64,000 nucleotides of DNA from Erwinia billingiae Eb661 (GTDB lineage Bacteria; Pseudomonadota; Gammaproteobacteria; Enterobacterales; Enterobacteriaceae). The stretch lies in the NCBI RefSeq assembly GCF_000196615.1, contig NC_014306.1, positions 4,216,001-4,280,000 of the forward strand. The letters are read 5' to 3'. A program made the translations under genes and the position numbers. This document shows, in pieces, positions 8,568-15,726 of the stretch. The notes beneath the pieces were generated by a model that ran no database searches, was not told where the DNA came from, and saw only the letters and a list, made by a program, of their open reading frames with translations. Numbering within the stretch: the stretch's first letter is position 1; the number at the start of each line of letters is the position of its first letter.

Positions 8568-9788
8568 CTAGCTTACGATCGGTTTTTTGGTTTTATCCAG
8601 CGCGTGCATAAAGCGGTCATCCAGATGCAAATGCTGTTTCACCAGTTCCGGCGGCGTTGAGGCCAGCCACTGATTGAGGGAAATATCGGCGTAGTAGCTG
8701 CTTTTAAACAGCTCAAGGAAACGCAGCGGCTTATCGCCGGTGTTTTCGATGTAATGCCCCATGGCAAAAGGCACGTAGCCGACGTCGCCCGCGCGAAAGT
8801 CAAAGGTGCGCGCCTGGCCGGACGAGGCAAATACCCCCATCCGGCCTTCGCCTTCCAGATAGTATTGCCACTCATCATTGTTCGGATGCCAGTGCAGCTC
8901 ACGCATCGCGCCGGGTTGCAGCTCCACAAGCGCGGCGGCGATGGTTTTCGACACTTTAAAGGAGGAGGAGTCGGTGATGCGCACCGTGCCGCCTTTCAAT
9001 GTAATCGGATCCTGCGCCAGCATCCTGTGACTGAAAGCAATGCTGGAGCGGGTTGCGCCGCCGATCGCATCGGCATTCAGTGCGCCGGGCACCTTGCCGG
9101 CAAAGATATATTCATCGGAGGGCGAAGGCAGCTTGCTAAAGGTTTCCGCCGGGACGCCAAAGTTCTTCGCCAGGATCTCCGGCGGAACGTGCTTAAACCA
9201 GTCGCTCAGCAGGAAGGTACTGTCTTCATCAAAGCCGCCGTTGTCGAACGCCAGCAGAAACTCGCAGCCGTCCGGCCCGAGCCCCTGGATCGAGTGCGGC
9301 ACGCCAGGCGGGAAGTACCACAGATCGCCGACGTTCACGTCATCAACAAACCAGTTGCCGTCGGTATCCAGCGCGGTGATGCGCGCTGAGCCATACAGCA
9401 TGTACGACCATTCTCCCTCTTTGTGCCAGTGCAGCTCGCGAATGCCGCCTCTGTTCAGGCGCATATCCACGCCGGCGATGGTGGTGGAAATCCCCAGTTC
9501 ACGTTCCGTGACCTGGCGGGTCCAGCCGCCGGTGCCCTTGCGGACGTGCGAGTCGCTAAAGGAGAAGCGCAGGTTAGGCAGGGTGCCGCTGTCGGTCGGC
9601 GGAGGATTAACGATATCGGGATTTTCACCCATGCGGATCGGATCGTTCGGGCCAGGATCGCTCCCGCCGGTTTTACCGGTGAAGGGTTGCGCCACCGGTT
9701 GATCGTGAGCGTGCACCTTTCCAGCCGCTAACGCGACGGTGCCACCAGCAGCAAATGCCATAAAACTGCGACGAGTAATGGGGTTCAT
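8568..9788 (-). CDS. oxdC: Oxalate decarboxylase, bicupin, Tat-exported
   Basis: A 406-residue protein with a twin-arginine signal (RRSFM, residues 6-10, then a hydrophobic run ending about residue 27). Two cupin domains each keep a full manganese site: H120, H122, E126, H165 and H299, H301, E306, H345. The flexible lid near residue 188 reads DEDST, with a glutamate where B. subtilis OxdC has the catalytic glutamate of its SENST lid; this points to decarboxylase rather than oxalate oxidase activity. The product turns oxalate into formate and CO2, here in the periplasm. Oxalate is abundant in plants and in fungal infections, which fits a plant-associated host. No partner gene is adjacent. Confidence 0.85.
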   Translation of the reverse strand: MNPITRRSFMAFAAGGTVALAAGKVHAHDQPVAQPFTGKTGGSDPGPNDPIRMGENPDIVNPPPTDSGTLPNLRFSFSDSHVRKGTGGWTRQVTERELGISTTIAGVDMRLNRGGIRELHWHKEGEWSYMLYGSARITALDTDGNWFVDDVNVGDLWYFPPGVPHSIQGLGPDGCEFLLAFDNGGFDEDSTFLLSDWFKHVPPEILAKNFGVPAETFSKLPSPSDEYIFAGKVPGALNADAIGGATRSSIAFSHRMLAQDPITLKGGTVRITDSSSFKVSKTIAAALVELQPGAMRELHWHPNNDEWQYYLEGEGRMGVFASSGQARTFDFRAGDVGYVPFAMGHYIENTGDKPLRFLELFKSSYYADISLNQWLASTPPELVKQHLHLDDRFMHALDKTKKPIVS

Positions 9789-10122
9789 GATGAGCTTCCT
9801 TGTGTAGGATCTTATTAGCCGATGACCTTTTTAGTCCCAGCGAAAGATAAGACTAACCACAGTAATGCCCTGCGCCACTCACCCACGGCGGAATACCCTT
9901 ACCAAATGTAAGCCACCGTTATGCAGAATTTTTTATCGTTAGTTCAACCGCACTTAAACCAAATTAGCCCTTCTATCGCCAGGCAATATTCCCTGCTTTG
10001 GAATGACGTTTTCGCAGAAGCATGCGTTTGATTCGCGCGCTATCCATGCAAAATATTTATCAATAAGTTAATGGAATGTGAAATAAATGTTTACAGTGAA
10101 CCGCGCCGTTCGGCCTCGCGAT
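9789..10122. other. Intergenic region upstream of oxdC
   Basis: 334 nt between the oxalate decarboxylase start and the olsF-like stop. It carries the oxdC promoter; AAGGAAGC lies just ahead of its ATG. No coding sequence, convincing terminator or operator was found. Confidence 0.4.
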
Positions 10123-11832
10123 TCAGGAGTGATGCACGGCGATATAGCGATCGAAGCGGGTGGATTTCAGTTGCATCAAGTCCACCACCACCAGGCCATC
10201 AATGCAGTGATTGAAATCCGGGTCGCTGCCAAAATCGATAAACTGCACGCCGCCCGGTTCGCACAGCTCGGAGTACTGCTTATACAACGGCGGAATGCTG
10301 GTGCCGAGGTTGTTCAGCATCCGCTTCAGGGTTTTCAGATCCTGCTGATAATCCTCGCCGCTGAACTGCGCCAGCACGTCGGGCAGCGAAGCCGGATAGG
10401 GTCGGCGTGACGTGGCCAGCGGCAGCGCGGGGGCAAAATAGAGGCGATAGAAGGCCACCAGCAGATCGCGCGCGGGCAGCGGCAGCCCGCCAGAGATGGA
10501 CACCGGGCCAAACAGGTAGCGGTACTGCGGGTATTTCGCCAGGTAAGCGCCGATGCCCAGCCAGAGATAATCCAGCCCGCGTTTGCCCCAGTACGCCGGT
10601 TGAATAAAGCTGCGGCCCAGCTCGATGCCCTGCATCAGCACGTCGTTCATCCGGTGATCGTAATGGAACAGGCTGTGGCTGTAGATCCCTTCCAGCCCTT
10701 TCTGCGTCAGCTGTTCGGCGGTGGGCAGAAAACGGTAGGCGCCAACAATATCCAGCGCCTCGTCATCCCACAAAATCAGATGGTAATAGTCGTCGTCGTA
10801 GTCATCGAGATCGCGTCGTTTGCCGCTGCCTTCACCCACCGCACGGAAAGCGATTTCCCGCAGCCTGCCCAGCTCACGCAGGATTGGCACATAGTCTTCG
10901 CCGTTACGCCGCCACAGGTAAATCATTTTGCCATCCGCCGTCTGGCCCAGCACTTCACAGCCTGACAGCGCGCGCTTCAGCACCGCACGATCTTCTGCGC
11001 GGGCAATGGCCGGTTCGGTCTGGAACAGACCGGATTTCCCCTGCGCGGTGCGGTACAGATGACGACGGAAGCGCTTTGCCAGCTCTTTGGCCGGCGTGTG
11101 GCCGTCATGCCAGTGGGCATAAGGAATGCGCGCGCCGATGGTCAGCTTGAGCCGTGCGCCGCGGTTTTTGAACATCTCGCGCACCAGTAACAGCATCGAC
11201 AGCGGCTGGTAGACAATCGAGGTGAGATAGAACAGCGAGGTATTGCGCCCGCTGACATGGATCGGCACGATCGGCGCGCGGAAACGGGCGGCCAGCCGCA
11301 CAAAGCCGTGGTTCCATTTGCCGTCCTTTACTCCTTTGCTGCCAAACCGCGAGACTTCGCCTGCCGGGAAGAAGATCAGCACGCCCTGATTTTCCAGCTG
11401 CTCATGCATCTGCGCCAGCTGCTGGCGGTTGGTGCGGTTGCCCATATTGTCGACCGGCAGCATCAGGCTGCTCAGCGACTCCAGGCAGTTCAGCAGCCGG
11501 TTGGTGACAATTTTTACATCGCGGCGCACCTGCGAAACCGCGTGTAACAGGGCCAGGCCATCCAGCGTGCCCAGCGGATGGTTGGCGACAATCACTACCG
11601 GCCCCTGACTCGGGATCTGCTCCAAATCGCGCTCGCTCAGTTCGCAGCGGATATCGAAGTAATCGAGTACCTGTTCCGCCATATCCAGCCCTTTGAGGTG
11701 GCGGTATTTCTGATTGAACTGCTGAAACTCTTTTTCGCGCAGCAGGATCCTGAGCAGGGATTTTTGCCAGCCGGGGGTATTTCGCTGTGGGCAGAGGTCG
11801 TCTAATACGGATTCAATAGTAAACACAGGCAT
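10123..11832 (-). CDS. olsF: OlsF-like bifunctional ornithine-lipid acyltransferase
   Basis: A 569-residue two-domain protein. The N-terminal half is a lysophospholipid-type acyltransferase (NHPLGTLD at 84-91, FPAGEVSR at 156-163). The C-terminal half, from about residue 290, is a GNAT-like N-acyltransferase of the OlsB/hemolysin type (YSHSLFHYD, GKRGLDYLWLGIGAYL, LFGPVSISG). This order matches OlsF, first described in Serratia, where the C-terminal half N-acylates ornithine and the N-terminal half adds the second acyl chain, giving ornithine lipid without phosphorus. The start at 11832 has GGAG 4 nt upstream; the longer frame to 12063 overlaps the divergent gene and lacks family sequence. 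The assignment rests on domain order; a two-domain acyltransferase of other substrate is possible. Confidence 0.7.
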   Translation of the reverse strand: MPVFTIESVLDDLCPQRNTPGWQKSLLRILLREKEFQQFNQKYRHLKGLDMAEQVLDYFDIRCELSERDLEQIPSQGPVVIVANHPLGTLDGLALLHAVSQVRRDVKIVTNRLLNCLESLSSLMLPVDNMGNRTNRQQLAQMHEQLENQGVLIFFPAGEVSRFGSKGVKDGKWNHGFVRLAARFRAPIVPIHVSGRNTSLFYLTSIVYQPLSMLLLVREMFKNRGARLKLTIGARIPYAHWHDGHTPAKELAKRFRRHLYRTAQGKSGLFQTEPAIARAEDRAVLKRALSGCEVLGQTADGKMIYLWRRNGEDYVPILRELGRLREIAFRAVGEGSGKRRDLDDYDDDYYHLILWDDEALDIVGAYRFLPTAEQLTQKGLEGIYSHSLFHYDHRMNDVLMQGIELGRSFIQPAYWGKRGLDYLWLGIGAYLAKYPQYRYLFGPVSISGGLPLPARDLLVAFYRLYFAPALPLATSRRPYPASLPDVLAQFSGEDYQQDLKTLKRMLNNLGTSIPPLYKQYSELCEPGGVQFIDFGSDPDFNHCIDGLVVVDLMQLKSTRFDRYIAVHHS

Positions 11833-12045
11833 CTCTCCAGGCGGTTTACCGCGACAGTAAAGAGCCTGAATGACGCTTTCATGGCGAATAAATGACGACA
11901 AAAAGAAGCCTGCAGCGGCGGTCGGTATTCCTCGCTGGCCGCACGCCGCCAGCATTGCCATTAAGCGCATAACTTCATACGTTTTCACTATTTCCGCGCG
12001 ATTTTCAGCCACGGCATACTGAACGCTCTGTTTCAGGAGAGAGTT
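11833..12045. promoter_or_regulatory. Divergent olsF / hydroxylase control region
   Basis: 213 nt between divergent starts, so both genes are probably co-regulated. A pair of similar heptamers, ATGGCGA (11881-11887) and ATGACGA (11892-11898), repeats with an 11-bp period like half-sites of a PhoB box, but the match to the PhoB consensus is poor. A strong ribosome binding site (CAGGAGAGAG) precedes 12046. Confidence 0.35.
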
Positions 12046-13140
12046 ATGGCTGATTACCTGCATGCGTCACAGCGCCGCGCCATTAAACGGCGTGAAGCCC
12101 ACTGGTTGTGGCAAAGCGAACTGCCCACTTGGGCGGTGATCGTCACCGTGTATGCCGGCTGGTTTGGCGTGGTGGCGAACTGGCAGGCGTTAACGCCGTG
12201 GATCGGCACGCCGCTGCTGGTGCTGCTGACCACCTGGTATATGTCGCTGCAACATGAATGTATTCACGGCCACCCCACCCGGTGGGCGCGGGTGAATCAG
12301 CTGCTGGCACAACTGCCGCTGGCCGTCTGGTATCCCTACCGGCTGTATCGCGATTCGCACCTGAAACATCACCGCAATGAGTTCCTGACGCTGCCGGAAG
12401 AGGATCCCGAAACCTACTATTACAGTGCGGCCCACTGGCAACGCTATCCGCGCCTGTTTCCGCTGCTGGCGGCGGTGCGCAACACCTTAAGCGGCCGGGT
12501 GGTGCTGGGCCCGCTGCTGGATATCGTTGGCACCGCGCAGGATGCCGTGCGCAAAATACTCGCCGGTGACTGGCGCGAAATGCTGATGTGGCTAAACCAC
12601 GGGCTGCTGCTGGCCGGCGTTTTTTACTGGCTGGAACGGCACGGTATTGCAACCGGCTACTACCTGTTCGCCGTGAGCTATTTCAGCCTGAGCCTGACCA
12701 AAATCCGCTCCTTTTACGAGCACCGGGCGGAAGAGAATCCCCAGGCACGTTCGGTGCTCAACGAGGCGGGGCCGTTCTGGCGACTGCTGTTTTTGAATCT
12801 GAACTATCATTTGGTACATCACGATCTGCCGGGCCTGCCGTGGTATGGCCTGCGCGAGGTTTATCTGGCCGATAAAGCGGCGTACCAGCAGCGCAGCGAA
12901 GGCTTTGTGGTGGACGGTTACCGCGCGTGGCTGCCCGCGTTAATTACCCCGATCGCGGTGACTGTCCACCCGTTTGCCGATGGAGCAAAAAGCACAGATG
13001 ATTGCCTCACTGCCAATGTACCCCTTCACGCCCCAGCATGTGGAAGCCTTCTGGCAGACGCTGAGGAACACTCTGCCGTCGCTCACGACGCCCACCGCCC
13101 TGAGCTGGCCGGATCCCTTGTTGCCTCACTGGCAACGTGA
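12046..13140 (+). CDS. Membrane di-iron fatty acyl hydroxylase/desaturase, possible ornithine-lipid hydroxylase
   Basis: A 364-residue membrane protein with the histidine boxes of the fatty acid desaturase/hydroxylase superfamily: H70-ECI-H74, H105-LK-HH109 and H255-LV-HH259, plus H226. These bind a di-iron centre that uses O2. Hydrophobic segments at about 30-65, 180-215 and 245-255 surround them. Being divergent from an olsF-like gene suggests it modifies ornithine lipids, as OlsE of the same superfamily does in Rhizobium; this is inference, and an acyl desaturase remains possible. The last 45 or so residues are encoded inside the start of the next gene in another frame and look like chance read-through, so homologues may end near residue 315. 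Confidence 0.65.
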   Translation: MADYLHASQRRAIKRREAHWLWQSELPTWAVIVTVYAGWFGVVANWQALTPWIGTPLLVLLTTWYMSLQHECIHGHPTRWARVNQLLAQLPLAVWYPYRLYRDSHLKHHRNEFLTLPEEDPETYYYSAAHWQRYPRLFPLLAAVRNTLSGRVVLGPLLDIVGTAQDAVRKILAGDWREMLMWLNHGLLLAGVFYWLERHGIATGYYLFAVSYFSLSLTKIRSFYEHRAEENPQARSVLNEAGPFWRLLFLNLNYHLVHHDLPGLPWYGLREVYLADKAAYQQRSEGFVVDGYRAWLPALITPIAVTVHPFADGAKSTDDCLTANVPLHAPACGSLLADAEEHSAVAHDAHRPELAGSLVASLAT

Positions 13141-13729
13141 CGATCTGCTGCTGAGCCAGACCTGCGGCTATCCGCTGGTCACCCTGCTGCCGGACGTTCA
13201 GGTGGTTGGGGCGTTTTGCTACTCGGCGGCCGGTTGCAATGGCCCGAATTACGCCAGTTGGCTGGTGGTGCGGGAAGAGGAATCGGGTCAGGCGCTGGCT
13301 GATTTTGCCGGCCGCAGGCTGGCCTTTAACAGCGAAGATTCCCAGTCGGGCTACCACAGCGTGATGAAAATGACCGGCGGCCCGGCGATTTTTTCTGACA
13401 CCGTTGCCTCCGGCGGCCATCGACGTTCCGTGGCGTTAGTTCGCCGTGGGCAAGCCGATATTGCCGCCATCGACTGTATCAGCTGGGCACTGCTTCAGCG
13501 GGATTTCCCGGAAGAGCTGCGTGGGTTAAAGATTATTGACCAAACGGCGAGCGTACCAGGCTTACCGGTAATCACTTCCGCCCGCACATCCGCTGAAACC
13601 CTCGCCGCGCTGCGCGAGGGACTGACTCAGGTGGTGACCGATGTCGCCAACCGCCCGATGCTGGACGCCTTGTTAATTAAGGATTTTAACCCCCTTCCCC
13701 GATCCGCCTGGCAGGTTCTCCTCGCGTAA
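12998..13729 (+). CDS. PhnD-like substrate-binding protein without signal peptide
   Basis: A 243-residue protein of the phosphate/phosphonate-binding (PhnD/SsuA/transferrin-like) fold. Family features are the opening MIASLPMYPF, the central FNSEDSQSGYHSVMKM and the later RGQADIAAIDCISW. Most relatives are periplasmic parts of ABC importers, but this protein has neither signal peptide nor lipobox and no permease or ATPase gene is nearby. The start at 12998 matches the family's usual beginning; a TTG at 12974 and an ATG at 12980 are alternatives. It overlaps the hydroxylase gene by about 143 nt, so the two are translated together. A soluble ligand-binding role linked to lipid remodelling is possible but not shown. 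Confidence 0.65.
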   Translation: MIASLPMYPFTPQHVEAFWQTLRNTLPSLTTPTALSWPDPLLPHWQRDDLLLSQTCGYPLVTLLPDVQVVGAFCYSAAGCNGPNYASWLVVREEESGQALADFAGRRLAFNSEDSQSGYHSVMKMTGGPAIFSDTVASGGHRRSVALVRRGQADIAAIDCISWALLQRDFPEELRGLKIIDQTASVPGLPVITSARTSAETLAALREGLTQVVTDVANRPMLDALLIKDFNPLPRSAWQVLLA

Positions 13730-13953
13730 TTATTCAGAACTGGATGATAAACGGGCTTAGCGCTTGCCGTTCACAATGTCACCAGGTTACACTATAACAA
13801 ATCATAACTTATTATTTTTATTGATTATTTTACTTACCAGCAAACGTAAATCTTTGGCACTAATGGAAATCTGGCGACGATCGTCCCGCCGATGCCTTAC
13901 TGATAAAGTTAAAAATTTCGCGGCAGTCAAAATCATCAGTACGGCCTATCGCA

Positions 13954-15177
13954 ATGAATAACCTGACCTCCCTGTTGCTGTCCGCATGCCTGCTATTGAG
14001 CGGCTGCGCCTCGCTGTCCAGCAACAGCATTGATACCTCCCCGGAAGCCAGCCTGCTGGCAAGCTGCCATGTGCCGGTAAAACAGCAGATTGATGCGCTG
14101 GCCAAACCTTTGATCGACGCGCACCGCACGCCCGGCGTGGTGGTTGCGCTGTTGCATGGCGGCAAACGCCAGGTGTTCAGCTACGGCTTTACCGACACCG
14201 ACCGGCAGATCCCGCTGACCGGCGATACGCTGTTTGCGGTGGGCTCGGTGACCAAAGGCTTTACCGCAGAGAGTGCGGCGCTGCTGGTGCAGCAGGGCAA
14301 ACTGCGCTGGGACAGCACGCTGCGGGAGATGCTGGGCAACGAGGTGGCGCTCAGCCCGGATGCCAGCAGGATCACCCTGATGGAACTGGCGACCCACACT
14401 TCCGGCCTGCCGCGCCAGATGACCACGCTGCATATGCTCGGCAAGCTGACCGACTATCTGTTTACCGGCAATCCTTTCTATGACGACCTGGATCAGGGCG
14501 AGTTTGTTAGTTACCTGCGCGATTTTTCCGCGCCGGCCCACCGTTCGGTGATCTACTCCAACCTCGGCTATTCGATTCTGGATTACGTGATCACCCGACA
14601 CAGCGGCCAGTCGCCGCAGCAGATCGCCAGCCAGCAGATTATCGCGCCACTGGGCCTGCGCCATACCGGCTATCAGCCTGAGACATTGCCGGGCTATATG
14701 CTTCGCGCCCGCGGACATGCGGGCGATCAGCCTAAATTTGTTCGTCGGGGGGAAGTGGTGCCGGAGTGGCATTTTGCCGGCAATATGGTGGGAGCCGCCT
14801 CGCTGTGGTCCAGCGCCAACGACCTGTTAACCTATCTGAATGCGCATATGAACGGCAGCGGCGATCCGGCGCTGGACGCGGCATTTGATGATGCCACCAC
14901 CATTCGCTTTAAAGAGCCGAAATATGACTCTTCCGCGTTAGCCTGGCTGAGCAACAATATTGACGGTCAAAGCATTCTCTATCAGTCCGGCTTTATCGGC
15001 GGCTACGCCAGCTATATCGGTATGGACATCAAACACCGCACCGCCATCGTGGTGCTACAGAACAGCTTTAACTGGGATAATGATATCGGCCACCGCATGC
15101 TGCTGCGGTTGGCGACCGAGAAGGATCAAGGAACGGCGTGTGGGGCGAGCGAGGGAGGGGTTAATTCAGTGAGGTGA
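13954..15177 (+). CDS. Serine hydrolase (class C beta-lactamase-like) lipoprotein
   Basis: A 407-residue protein with a lipobox (LSGC, acylated Cys18) after a hydrophobic signal, so it is expected in the envelope. The penicillin-binding fold motifs are S98-V-T-K101 (nucleophile and general base) and Y201-S-N203; HTSG at 148-151 is common in the AmpC/AmpH/esterase group. It probably acts as a low-molecular-weight peptidoglycan peptidase or an esterase rather than a resistance enzyme; substrate is not readable. It stands alone, with about 220 nt of AT-rich sequence in front. The next gene on the other strand is convergent. An EstB-type esterase is the main alternative. Confidence 0.75.
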   Translation: MNNLTSLLLSACLLLSGCASLSSNSIDTSPEASLLASCHVPVKQQIDALAKPLIDAHRTPGVVVALLHGGKRQVFSYGFTDTDRQIPLTGDTLFAVGSVTKGFTAESAALLVQQGKLRWDSTLREMLGNEVALSPDASRITLMELATHTSGLPRQMTTLHMLGKLTDYLFTGNPFYDDLDQGEFVSYLRDFSAPAHRSVIYSNLGYSILDYVITRHSGQSPQQIASQQIIAPLGLRHTGYQPETLPGYMLRARGHAGDQPKFVRRGEVVPEWHFAGNMVGAASLWSSANDLLTYLNAHMNGSGDPALDAAFDDATTIRFKEPKYDSSALAWLSNNIDGQSILYQSGFIGGYASYIGMDIKHRTAIVVLQNSFNWDNDIGHRMLLRLATEKDQGTACGASEGGVNSVR

Positions 15178-15280
15178 GTGCATGAGAATATTGCGGGGCA
15201 ACTGCGGATGATGGAACAGCCGCTAAAGGCGAAGCAGCTGGAGCTGGCTCGCCATACTTGCGTGACGGGCGGCTGGAGGT

Positions 15281-15317
15281 AAAAGCCAGAAGGATCATTG
15301 GGATCGCTTCCGGCTTT
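15281..15317 (-). terminator. Terminator of the Rhs/immunity operon
   Basis: Eleven-position stem AAAGCCAGAAG (15282-15292) with CTTCCGGCTTT (15307-15317), one mismatch, 14-nt loop. On the minus strand it ends in TTTT, directly after the immunity gene stop. Confidence 0.65.
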
Positions 15318-15321
15318 AACT

Positions 15322-15726
15322 TTAATTACTAATATATACTGACGGCCCCATAAACTGAATATGAATACACTTTAGGTGCAAAAAAATACTAGGCCCATTA
15401 ATTAAAACCTCGCTATACCCATCATTTTTCTCTATTTTAATTTTAGCCTGCATGTTAGTAGACATCCCATCTAACTTGATTGTGCTAACGCCACCGCAAT
15501 TTATACCACATCGACATCTATTATAACCTTTGACCCATTTAACTGGAGGATTGTCTGGCAATTCATCAATTAAGTCGAAAGATATTATTACAGCAGCACC
15601 TTCACGATCTATTTTTACGTCAAAAACATCGATTTCATTAATTTCTACAGGCTTAGAAAAAACATTATTAATCATATAACTACCATCAAGATCATTCCAA
15701 TACACATTAACCCCCTCAAAATTCAT
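15322..15726 (-). CDS. Immunity protein for the Rhs toxin (Imm50-like)
   Basis: A 134-residue small soluble protein with no signal peptide. Its start overlaps the end of the rhs gene by 11 nt (the ATG lies inside the rhs frame before its TGA), so its translation is coupled to the toxin. That placement is the normal one for a cognate immunity protein. The sequence pattern, with WNDLDGSYMI near the start and DELPDNPPVKW in the middle, resembles the Imm50 family; I recognise this only loosely. Base composition is clearly AT-richer than the rest of the window, as for the toxin tip, indicating the two moved in together. A longer frame from 15771 exists but the later ATG fits better. Confidence 0.7.
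   Translation of the reverse strand: MNFEGVNVYWNDLDGSYMINNVFSKPVEINEIDVFDVKIDREGAAVIISFDLIDELPDNPPVKWVKGYNRCRCGINCGGVSTIKLDGMSTNMQAKIKIEKNDGYSEVLINGPSIFLHLKCIHIQFMGPSVYISN

Noticed and set aside
11880..11899. Possible PhoB box in the olsF / hydroxylase spacer
   Set aside because: The 11-bp period is right, but only about 11 of 18 positions agree with the consensus; listed as part of the intergenic entry, not as a site.
13954..15177. Beta-lactamase resistance gene
   Set aside because: It is a lipoprotein and lacks a clear KTG-type third motif; a peptidoglycan peptidase or esterase is more likely.
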